From Deltaproteobacteria bacterium (GTDB taxonomy: Bacteria; Desulfobacterota; Deferrimicrobia; Deferrimicrobiales; Deferrimicrobiaceae), in assembly GCA_017889845.1 (NCBI GenBank), contig JAGGAJ010000100.1:1-6692 (forward strand): DNA of 6,692 bases, given 5' to 3'. A program made the translations under genes and the position numbers. The notes beneath the pieces are model-generated. The model was not told where the DNA came from. It saw nothing but the letters and a program-made list of their open reading frames with translations, and ran no database searches. Positions within the stretch are counted from its first letter, which is position 1. Every line of letters begins with the position of its first letter. This document shows positions 1 through 5,019 of the stretch, piece by piece.

Positions 1-636
1 CTCCTTTCCCTCCCCCCGCACCATCGCGCGGTACGCCCGCTCCACACGGTCCCACCGGTTGTCCCGGTCCATCGCATGGTACCGCCCCATGACCGTGGCC
101 ACCTCCCCCGCGCCGATCGCCCGGGCTTTTGCGAGGAGGTCCTTCAGGTGCCCGATCCCGCTTTGCGGGGGCGTGTCCCGGCCGTCGAGGAGGGGGTGGA
201 CGAACACCCTCGGAACGCCGCGCTCCTTCGCCATGCCGAGCAGGGCATAGAGGTGGGTGTGGAGGGAGTGGACTCCGCCGTCCGAGAGGAGGCCGATCAG
301 GTGCAGCGCCTTCCCGCGATCCCGCGCAGCATCCACGGCGGCGCAGAGGACCGGGTTCCGGTAGAACTCCCCCGTGCGGACGGCTTTCGATATCCGGACG
401 AGGTCCTGGTAGACGACCCGGCCCGCGCCGAGATTCAGGTGCCCCACCTCGGAGTTGCCCATCTGCCCCGCCGGAAGCCCGACCCGCTCCTCGGAGGCAT
501 GCAGGAGCGCCCGGGGGAACCCGGCCCACAGGCTGTCGAAGAACGGGGTGTCGGCCAGCGCCACCGCGTTCCCTTCCGTTTCCTCGCGGTAGCCCCACCC
601 GTCCATGATGATCAGCGCGACAAGAGTCCGTTTCAT
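1..636 (-). CDS. gpmI: 2,3-bisphosphoglycerate-independent phosphoglycerate mutase, N-terminal 212 residues (cut by window edge)
   Basis: Interconverts 3- and 2-phosphoglycerate in glycolysis and gluconeogenesis; a cytosolic, di-manganese, alkaline-phosphatase-fold enzyme of about 510 residues. Only residues 1-212 lie in the window and the frame runs open off the left edge. Visible landmarks: metal-binding Asp12 in MDGWG, catalytic Ser62 in MGNSEVGHLNLGAGR, His123 in SDGGVHS, Arg153-Asp154 in DGRDTPP, and Arg185 and Arg191 in GRYHAMDRDNRW. These sit at the same numbers as in the Bacillus enzyme, which also fixes the start at position 636. The ATG lies one base after the enolase stop (TGA-G-ATG). 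No Shine-Dalgarno sequence is at a normal distance; the nearest purine run (GGGGAG) is about 18 bases upstream, so translation is probably coupled to eno or the mRNA is leaderless. The metal site of the C-terminal half is not visible. Identity is secure. Confidence 0.97.
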   Translation of the reverse strand, partial: MKRTLVALIIMDGWGYREETEGNAVALADTPFFDSLWAGFPRALLHASEERVGLPAGQMGNSEVGHLNLGAGRVVYQDLVRISKAVRTGEFYRNPVLCAAVDAARDRGKALHLIGLLSDGGVHSLHTHLYALLGMAKERGVPRVFVHPLLDGRDTPPQSGIGHLKDLLAKARAIGAGEVATVMGRYHAMDRDNRWDRVERAYRAMVRGEGKE

Positions 637-637
637 C

Positions 638-1921
638 TCAGATATTATAGAACACTCCCCGTCCGTCGAACCGGGCTGCTCCCCCCAGTTCCTCCTCGAT
701 CCGCAGCAGCTGGTTGTACTTCGCCATCCGGTCGGTGCGCGACGCCGAGCCGGTTTTGATCTGCCCCGTCGACAGGCCGACCACGAGGTCCGAGATCGTG
801 CTGTCCTCGGTCTCGCCGGACCGGTGGGACACCACGGCGGTCCATCCCGCGCGCTTGGCCATCTCGATGGCCTCGACGGTCTCGGTCACCGTCCCGATCT
901 GGTTCAGCTTGATGAGGACCGAGTTGGCCACCCCCTTCTCGATCCCCTTCCTCAGGATCTTCGGATTGGTCACGAAGACGTCGTCCCCCACGATCTGGAT
1001 CTTCTTCCCCATCGCCTGGGTGAACATCTTCCAGCCGTCCCAGTCATCCTCGGAGAAGCCGTCCTCGATGGAGATGACCGGGTACTGGCGGCAGAGGTCC
1101 TCGTAGAACCTCACCATCCGGGCCGCGTCCCGCGTCGAACCGTCCGACTTCCGGAAGACGTACTTTCCCTTCTCCCCGAATTCGGAGGCGGCGGCGTCCA
1201 GGGCGATGCAGATGTCCTTTCCCGGCTTGTACCCGGCCTGCGTGATCGCCTCGAGGATCACCTCGATCGCCTCGGCGTTCGACCGGAGCGACGGGGCGAA
1301 CCCCCCCTCGTCCCCGACGTTCGTGTTCAGCTTCTTCCCCTTGAGCACCTTCTTCAGGTTGTGGAACGTCTCCACCCCCATCCGGAGGGCGTCGGAGAAC
1401 GTCTTCGCCCCCACGGGCATGGCCATGAACTCCTGGATGTCCACGTTGTTGTCCGCGTGGGAGCCGCCGTTCAGGATGTTCATCATCGGGACCGGGAGGG
1501 CGCAGCCCCCCACGCCGCCCAGGTACCGGTACAGGGGCAGGCCGCAGGCGTCCGCCGCGGCGCGGGCCACCGCCATCGAAACCCCCAGGATCGCGTTGGC
1601 GCCGAGCTTCCCCTTGTTCTCCGTGCCGTCCAGTCCGATCAGGAGCCGGTCGATCCGGACCTGCTCGACCGCGTCGTGCCCGACGAGCTTCGGGGCGATC
1701 ACCTTGTTGACGTTCTGCACCGCCTTCGAGACGCCCTTGCCGAGGTACCGCTTCGGGTCGCCGTCCCGCAGCTCCACGGCCTCGCGGGTCCCCGTCGAGG
1801 CCCCGGAGGGGACGATGGCGCGCCCTTCCGCCCCGGACTCGAGGAGCACCTCCACCTCGACGGTCGGGTTCCCCCGGGAGTCCAGAACCTGCCTTCCGTG
1901 CACGTCGACGATCATCGTCAT
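638..1921 (-). CDS. eno: Enolase (phosphopyruvate hydratase)
   Basis: Dehydrates 2-phosphoglycerate to phosphoenolpyruvate, the step after GpmI; cytosolic, magnesium-dependent, also a degradosome component in some bacteria. Full length, 427 residues, usual for the family. N-terminal domain with DSRGNPTVEVEV (14-25) and the mobile loop PSGASTG (38-44). In the barrel: Glu205 in NVGDEGGFAP, metal ligands Asp242, Glu286 (SIEDG) and Asp313 (VGDD), catalytic Lys338 in the signature LIKLNQIGTVTET, His366 in SHRSGETEDS, and Lys389 in GQIKTGS. All key residues are present. The ATG at 1921 follows a strong Shine-Dalgarno (GGAGGAGG, 1930-1937) with 8 bases between; a second ATG two codons later is a less likely start. 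It lies 31 bases after the stress-protein stop and one base before gpmI, so the three genes probably share a transcript. Confidence 0.99.
   Translation of the reverse strand: MTMIVDVHGRQVLDSRGNPTVEVEVLLESGAEGRAIVPSGASTGTREAVELRDGDPKRYLGKGVSKAVQNVNKVIAPKLVGHDAVEQVRIDRLLIGLDGTENKGKLGANAILGVSMAVARAAADACGLPLYRYLGGVGGCALPVPMMNILNGGSHADNNVDIQEFMAMPVGAKTFSDALRMGVETFHNLKKVLKGKKLNTNVGDEGGFAPSLRSNAEAIEVILEAITQAGYKPGKDICIALDAAASEFGEKGKYVFRKSDGSTRDAARMVRFYEDLCRQYPVISIEDGFSEDDWDGWKMFTQAMGKKIQIVGDDVFVTNPKILRKGIEKGVANSVLIKLNQIGTVTETVEAIEMAKRAGWTAVVSHRSGETEDSTISDLVVGLSTGQIKTGSASRTDRMAKYNQLLRIEEELGGAARFDGRGVFYNI
644..649 (-). promoter_or_regulatory. Possible -10 box just upstream of gpmI, inside the eno 3' end
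   Basis: On the minus strand the sequence reads TATAAT, a perfect -10 hexamer in a G+C-rich region, with 7 bases between it and the gpmI ATG. It also encodes the Tyr-Asn near the enolase C-terminus, so coding constraint alone could explain it. I see no good -35 at 16-18 bases. If active, it would make a leaderless gpmI mRNA, which would fit the missing Shine-Dalgarno sequence. Weakly supported. Confidence 0.25.
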
Positions 1922-1952
1922 GGTGTGAACCTCCTCCGTGCGCTGAAACGCG

Positions 1953-2411
1953 CTATGGGTAAGCGAATTCCTTCCCGCCCTGGCGGATCGTGAGGACCGG
2001 GCACGGCGCCATCCGGACCACCTTCTCCGCGGTGCTGCCGAAGATCACGTGCTCGACGCCCGTGCGTCCGTGCGTCCCGATGACGATCAGGTCCGCGCCG
2101 GTCTCGCGCGCCTCCCGCAGGATCTCGCGGTACGGCACCCCCGAGGCGACCCGGGTTTCCACGTTCTCCGCCCCCTGGAAATGGGCGGCCACGAACGCCT
2201 CCATCCCTTCCCGCGCATACCGCTCCATCCGCCCGCGAAGCAGCTCCAGCGGCACCTCACCCCGGAACATGGGGTCCAGGGCAGCCGGCTCGTCGAGCAC
2301 GTGGAGGATCGTCAGCCGGGAGCCGAACATCCCGGCCAGCCGGCGCGCCGCACGGGCCGCCTCCGCGGAGCAGTCGGAGAAGTCGGAGGGCAGAAGGATC
2401 TTCCGGAACAT
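1953..2411 (-). CDS. Universal stress protein (UspA family), nucleotide-binding type
   Basis: Single-domain, 152-residue Usp protein, probably a cytosolic dimer. These proteins are usually induced by starvation, oxidative or energy stress; the molecular role is often unknown. The N-terminus MFRKILLPSDFSDCSAEA is the typical first strand and loop with conserved Asp10. The motif GTHGRTGVEHVIFGSTAEKV (112-131) fits the ATP-binding consensus G-2x-G-9x-G-S/T exactly (Gly112, Gly115, Gly125, Ser126), so ATP binding is likely. CPVLTIR (137-143) is the usual final strand. The ATG at 2411 has GGAGG (2416-2420) only 4 bases upstream. It is followed after 31 bases by eno. It is preceded almost directly by the HU terminator, so its own promoter is not evident; it may depend on read-through or on a promoter inside the HU gene. 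Confidence 0.95.
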   Translation of the reverse strand: MFRKILLPSDFSDCSAEAARAARRLAGMFGSRLTILHVLDEPAALDPMFRGEVPLELLRGRMERYAREGMEAFVAAHFQGAENVETRVASGVPYREILREARETGADLIVIGTHGRTGVEHVIFGSTAEKVVRMAPCPVLTIRQGGKEFAYP

Positions 2412-2422
2412 GGCACCTCCGC

Positions 2423-2461
2423 AAAAAAAACGCCCCGGCCGGTTTCGGGTCGGCCAGGGCG
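2423..2461 (-). terminator. Rho-independent terminator of the HU gene
   Basis: Read on the minus strand: an 11-bp G+C-rich stem (2451-2461 with 2431-2441, one G-U pair), a 9-base loop, then eight consecutive T residues (2430-2423). This is a textbook intrinsic terminator. It lies 31 bases after the HU stop codon. The T run ends two bases before the stress-protein Shine-Dalgarno sequence, so it also forms part of the usp leader region. Confidence 0.93.
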
Positions 2462-2492
2462 CGAGATCTAACGAAGCCGCAACGAGGGTGTG

Positions 2493-2777
2493 TTACTTCT
2501 TCTTCCCGCCGACCGACTCCTTCAGCTCCTTGCCGGCGGAGAACTTGGGGACCTTTGCCGCCTTGATCTTGATGGCCTCCCCCGTCTGGGGGTTGCGCCC
2601 CATGCGGGCCTTGCGGTTGCTGACGCTGAACGTCCCGAACCCGGTGAGGGTCAGCTTGTCGCCCTTCTTCAGGCACTTCGTGACCGTGCCGAGGAACGCG
2701 TTGACGGCCGCCTCCGCCTGCCCCTTGCCGATACCCGCACCCTCGCGAACCGCCTCGACCAGTTCCGCCTTCGTCAT
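2493..2777 (-). CDS. hup: HU-family histone-like DNA-binding protein
   Basis: Small nucleoid protein that binds and bends DNA as a dimer. It has 94 residues against the usual 90 or so. N-terminal helical part MTKAELVEAV, the turn LTLTGFGTFSV (42-52), then the DNA-binding arm carrying GRNPQTGEAIKI (60-71), with the tip proline Pro63 that intercalates into DNA in this family, and the closing VPKFSAGKELK. The extra residues form a basic tail, GGKKK. The open frame extends upstream to 2885, but that part runs through the promoter and leader. The ATG at 2777 is preferred because it gives the family N-terminus and has AGGAGG (2785-2790) 7 bases upstream. Own promoter and terminator make it monocistronic. 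It could be a generic HU or a dedicated paralogue; IHF is less likely. Confidence 0.97.
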   Translation of the reverse strand: MTKAELVEAVREGAGIGKGQAEAAVNAFLGTVTKCLKKGDKLTLTGFGTFSVSNRKARMGRNPQTGEAIKIKAAKVPKFSAGKELKESVGGKKK

Positions 2778-2788
2778 CTGCCGCCCTC

Positions 2789-2804
2789 CTGAAAGTTTTT
2801 TCAG
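2789..2804 (-). promoter_or_regulatory. Small leader hairpin touching the HU Shine-Dalgarno
   Basis: In the HU mRNA leader the arms CTGAAA and TTTCAG pair perfectly (6 bp) around a 4-base loop. The 3' arm shares its last two bases with the AGGAGG ribosome binding site. A stem this short and A+T-rich is weak, but its placement could tune translation or bind a protein. Function is unproven. Confidence 0.4.
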
Positions 2805-2820
2805 TTCCCGGGAAACCGGG
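2805..2820. repeat. Dyad in the HU leader
   Basis: Two overlapping symmetries lie just upstream of the hairpin next to the Shine-Dalgarno: a perfect 10-bp palindrome TTCCCGGGAA (2805-2814), and 5-bp arms CCCGG/CCGGG around a 4-base spacer (2807-2820). It falls about 30-45 bases after the predicted transcription start, so it could form an RNA hairpin or an operator. The sequence shows only the symmetry. Confidence 0.35.
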
Positions 2821-2856
2821 GAATACGCCGTTTGGAAGCTCCTCCGGATTGTTTCC

Positions 2857-2885
2857 ATTAATCCCGAACGGTGCGCCCGTGTCAA
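2857..2885 (-). promoter_or_regulatory. Sigma-70-type promoter of the HU gene
   Basis: On the minus strand, a perfect -35 box TTGACA (2880-2885) is followed after 17 bases by ATTAAT (2857-2862), which matches the -10 consensus at 4 of 6 places. The predicted start of transcription is near 2850, giving a leader of about 73 bases before the HU ATG. This is the best promoter in the window and fits strong HU expression. Confidence 0.85.
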
Positions 2886-2909
2886 GCGCTATGTCGGGAA
2901 AGCGCTATG
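2884..2909. repeat. Two direct repeats overlapping the HU -35 region
   Basis: The 10-mer AAGCGCTATG occurs at 2884-2893 and again at 2900-2909, 16 bases apart start to start. Each contains the palindromic core AGCGCT. The first copy overlaps the end of the -35 box by two bases. The second lies over the rhomboid stop codon. The arrangement resembles tandem regulator sites just upstream of a promoter, but no known regulator is recognised. Confidence 0.5.
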
Positions 2910-3588
2910 CCGGAAAACGGCGGCCCCGGCCCCTCCCGCCGATCGCCATCATGATGACCGCGCCGGCGACGAACCCGCCGATGTGCGCCCACCACGCCAC
3001 TCCACCCGCGGTGGCGGAGGCCCGCCCAAGGGAAGCAGCGCCGCTGAGGAACTGGAAGAGGAACCACAGACCCAGGAAGACGACCGCGGGGATCTCCACC
3101 AGCGTGAAGATCACGAGGAGCGGCAGCAGCGTCACGATGCGCGCGCGGGGGAACCGGATGAAGTATCCGCCGAGCACGCCGGCGATCGCGCCGGAGGCGC
3201 CGAGGTTGGGCACCGCCGAGGCCGGCTGGAAGGAAACCTGGACGGCGAAGGACGCCACACCGCAGGCGAGGTAGAAGGCCAGGTACCCCCCGTGCCCGAG
3301 GGTGTCCTCCACGTTGTCCCCGAATATGTAGAGGTAGAGCATGTTCCCCAGCATGTGCAGCCATCCCGCATGGAGGAACATGGCCGTCACGGGGGTGACC
3401 AGCTCCCGGGCGGGTGGGAAACCGCCCCCGAGCAGCCTCGCCGGGACCACCGCGTACCGCTCCACGAACGGGAGGAGCCCCTCCCCCAGCGACAGCTGGT
3501 AGAAAAACACGAGGACGTTGGCGGCGATCAGCGCATACGTGACCACGGGGACGCGCGAGGAGGGGATCGTGTCACGGATCGGGATGAT
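2905..3588 (-). CDS. Rhomboid-family intramembrane serine protease (apparent ATC start)
   Basis: Polytopic inner-membrane protease that cleaves transmembrane segments with a Ser-His dyad. 227 residues counted from the ATC codon at 3588. The N-terminus reads IPIRDTIPSSRVPVVTYAL, then the first membrane segment. The oxyanion motif HMLGN (His78, Asn82) lies in the second. Catalytic Ser132 sits in GASGAIAG and catalytic His202 in AHIGG in the last segment; several further hydrophobic segments lie between, and the tail is basic. Family members of this type begin MIPIRDTIP, but here the Met position is ATC, with GGGAGG 9 bases upstream. The alternatives are less attractive: GTG at 3678 or 3672 would add about 30 non-conserved residues, overlap the divergent TonB gene and lie upstream of the predicted -10; an internal GTG would cut into the first segment and has no ribosome binding site. 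The function is secure; the start is not. Confidence 0.93.
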   Translation of the reverse strand: MIPIRDTIPSSRVPVVTYALIAANVLVFFYQLSLGEGLLPFVERYAVVPARLLGGGFPPARELVTPVTAMFLHAGWLHMLGNMLYLYIFGDNVEDTLGHGGYLAFYLACGVASFAVQVSFQPASAVPNLGASGAIAGVLGGYFIRFPRARIVTLLPLLVIFTLVEIPAVVFLGLWFLFQFLSGAASLGRASATAGGVAWWAHIGGFVAGAVIMMAIGGRGRGRRFPA

Positions 3589-3597
3589 GGCGGCTGG

Positions 3598-3603
3598 CCT
3601 CCC
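3598..3603 (-). promoter_or_regulatory. Ribosome binding site that points to an ATC start for the rhomboid gene
   Basis: The minus strand reads GGGAGG, 9 bases before the first of two consecutive ATC codons (3586-3588 and 3583-3585). No ATG, GTG or TTG lies in frame within a usable distance. This spacing is the main reason for placing the rhomboid start at 3588. Confidence 0.55.
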
Positions 3604-3611
3604 GGAAGAAT

Positions 3612-3625
3612 CGGACCTGGGTCCG
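3612..3625. repeat. Operator-like inverted repeat in the divergent rhomboid/TonB intergenic region
   Basis: Perfect 6-bp arms CGGACC and GGTCCG are separated by TG. The dyad centre lies about 15 bases upstream of the plus-strand -10, between its -10 and the expected -35 position. It is just downstream of the predicted minus-strand transcription start. A protein bound here would affect both promoters; in the rhomboid mRNA it could instead form a small hairpin ahead of the ribosome binding site. Confidence 0.5.
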
Positions 3626-3632
3626 GCGCTGC

Positions 3633-3642
3633 TATAATTATA
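3633..3642. promoter_or_regulatory. Symmetric divergent -10 element (TATAATTATA)
   Basis: This 10-bp perfect palindrome contains the consensus -10 hexamer TATAAT on both strands: 3633-3638 reading toward the TonB-family gene and 3642-3637 reading toward rhomboid. It is conspicuous in G+C-rich DNA. On the plus strand the hexamer ends 8 bases before the ATG, so the transcript would be leaderless or nearly so. On the minus strand the predicted start near 3630 leaves a leader of about 40 bases. Neither direction has a good -35 box. Confidence 0.65.
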
Positions 3643-3646
3643 CGTT

Positions 3647-4627
3647 ATGCCTCCGCGCCGGCTGCTCCTCACCTGCACGGTCTTCTCCGTGCTGTTGCAT
3701 ATCCTCGTCCTCGTGCTGGCGTACCTGTTTCCCGCCGTGGCGCCCCGCCCCGAGGAGGTCATGGTGGTCGACCTGGCGGACATTCCCCGGTCCACCGATT
3801 TCCTTCCCCCGCGGCCGGGTGTCATCCAGGGCCGGAAGGCCCAACCCGCGCGCCCCCCGGAGCCCAGGGAGGCGAAGCCGGAACCCCCGCCGGAGCGGGT
3901 CCTCGAGGGACGCGTACCGGACCTCCCCGTGAAGCCGGACCTGCCGCCCGAGAAGTCGTTCCCGCCGCAACGGCCGAAGGAGGAACCTCCGCCGGAGCCG
4001 AAGGAGCCCGTCGCGCCCGGGGAGAAGGAAGGACCGGGCCGGCAGGCGAAAGGGGAAGCGTCCCCGGCCGGACCCGCCGGGGAAGGTACGTCCGCGCCCG
4101 CAGGCCAGGGCGCGCCTGCGCCGGGGCCCACCCGCTCGCTCCGCGACCTGACCCCATCGCTCGGGAAGATGGTGATGGCCCGGCAGGAACCGGGCGGTCG
4201 CGGGGAAGGAGGGACCTCCGGGAGCGCCGTGGGAACCGGCGGGAAGCCCGCCGGGAAGGAGGGGGTCACCGAGGAGGCCGGGGGCGGCTTCCGGCTGACT
4301 CCGCTGAACGCACCGGAGATCCAGTACATCTCCTACTTCGCGTCGATCAAGCGGAAGATCGAGCTCGTGTGGCAATACCCGTACGAGGCCGCCGTGGCGG
4401 GGATCGAGGGGGAACTGACGGTGGACTTCGTGATCGCCCGGAGCGGGAAGCTGGAATCGGTCGCGCTGGTGCGGGGCTCGGGCCACAAGATGCTGGACGA
4501 CGAAGCGATCCGCTCGATCCGCATCGCAGCGCCCTTCGACCCGATCCCCGCGGAATACAAGATCCCCAGCCTGCAGATCCGGGGCCGTTTCCTGTACATA
4601 CACGGCGGCGCGCTGCGGCTGCGCTGA
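3647..4627 (+). CDS. TonB-family energy-transducing protein with proline-rich spacer
   Basis: Single-pass inner-membrane protein that reaches across the periplasm, like TonB or TolA. Residues 1-6 are basic and 7-30 form the membrane anchor. The anchor holds Ser14-x3-His18, the spacing of the TonB SxxxH motif needed for coupling to an ExbB/ExbD-type proton motor. Residues 50-160 are very rich in Pro, Glu and Lys; 183-214 are Gly-rich. The C-terminal TonB domain (about 225-326) includes YFASIKRKIELVW, GELTVDFVIARSGKL and GSGHKMLDDEAIRSIR followed by AAPFDPIP. At 326 residues it is longer than E. coli TonB. The start is fixed by an in-frame stop at 3635-3637. No Shine-Dalgarno is visible, and a TATAAT box sits 8 bases before the ATG. 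No exbB, exbD or receptor gene lies in the window, so the partner is unknown. It is the only plus-strand gene. Confidence 0.92.
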   Translation: MPPRRLLLTCTVFSVLLHILVLVLAYLFPAVAPRPEEVMVVDLADIPRSTDFLPPRPGVIQGRKAQPARPPEPREAKPEPPPERVLEGRVPDLPVKPDLPPEKSFPPQRPKEEPPPEPKEPVAPGEKEGPGRQAKGEASPAGPAGEGTSAPAGQGAPAPGPTRSLRDLTPSLGKMVMARQEPGGRGEGGTSGSAVGTGGKPAGKEGVTEEAGGGFRLTPLNAPEIQYISYFASIKRKIELVWQYPYEAAVAGIEGELTVDFVIARSGKLESVALVRGSGHKMLDDEAIRSIRIAAPFDPIPAEYKIPSLQIRGRFLYIHGGALRLR

Positions 4628-4629
4628 AA

Positions 4630-5016
4630 TCAGCCCTCCCCGGCGAACCGTTCGTACTCCTCCGCCCCCAGAAGCCCGTCGAGCTCCACCGGGTCGGAGG
4701 GCCGTATATCCAGCAGCCATCCCTCGCCGTAGGGGTCCTCGGTCACTTTCCGGGGCGCGGCCTCGGCCTCCGCGTTCACGTCCACCACGGTGCCGGAGAG
4801 GGGGGAGAAGAGTTCGAACACGGTGGAGGAGGACTCCACCAGGCCGATCGGCTCCCCTGCGGAAACCTCGGTCCGCGGAGGGGGAAGCTCGACGGAAACC
4901 ACGTCCCCGAGAAACGCGCCCGGCACGTGGGTGAGCCCGGCCCGGACGTCCCCCTGCTCTCCCCGCAACGCCCACACGTGGGCGCGGGAGAACCTGCGGT
5001 CCGCCGGGGGCCGCAC
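4630..5016 (-). CDS. gcvH: GcvH-like protein lacking the lipoyl-attachment lysine
   Basis: Belongs to the glycine cleavage H-protein family, whose members carry aminomethyl groups on a lipoyl-lysine between the P, T and L proteins. 128 residues, the usual length. The N-terminus RFSRAHVWALRGE matches the family pattern KYTKEHEW. Further on come GLTHVPGAFLGDVVSVELP (27-45), the lipoyl hairpin region EPIGLVESSSTVFELFSP (55-72) and the conserved tail EDPYGEGWLLDI (93-104). In normal H-proteins the hairpin reads ESVKA with Lys as the lipoylation site. Here it is ESSST, and the Lys position is Ser64 (codon TCC, 4825-4827). It therefore cannot be lipoylated at the usual site. The start is GTG, 3 bases after the folD stop, with no clear ribosome binding site, which suggests translational coupling. 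No gcvP or gcvT is in the window. It could be a structural or regulatory paralogue, or a gene in decay, although the rest of the frame is intact. Confidence 0.9.
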   Translation of the reverse strand: MRPPADRRFSRAHVWALRGEQGDVRAGLTHVPGAFLGDVVSVELPPPRTEVSAGEPIGLVESSSTVFELFSPLSGTVVDVNAEAEAAPRKVTEDPYGEGWLLDIRPSDPVELDGLLGAEEYERFAGEG

Positions 5017-5019
5017 GGC

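Noticed and set aside
1948..1955. Recurrence of TAGCGC after several stop codons (usp, rhomboid, zinc-ribbon) and four TAG stops among nine complete genes
   Set aside because: Short G+C-rich hexamers recur by chance in such DNA. Nine genes are too few to claim stop-codon bias, and no frame reads through a TAG.
605..1993. Plus-strand 462-codon open frame opposite enolase
   Set aside because: Mirror image of eno codon bias. The enolase reading has every catalytic residue; the opposite frame has no recognisable domain.
2466..2490. TTAGAT-like -10 for usp upstream of the HU terminator
   Set aside because: Only 3 of 6 matches and no acceptable -35 at 16-18 bases.
2778..2885. Upstream extension of the HU frame (36 extra codons to 2885)
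   Set aside because: It covers the -10 and -35 boxes and the leader. The ATG at 2777 has an ideal ribosome binding site and gives the standard HU N-terminus.
3638..4975. Minus-strand frames opposite the TonB-family gene, including the long N-terminal extension of the rhomboid frame up to 4329
   Set aside because: The extension is the antisense of a proline-rich coding region and does not resemble any rhomboid N-terminus. The family start and the ribosome binding site lie near 3588-3603.
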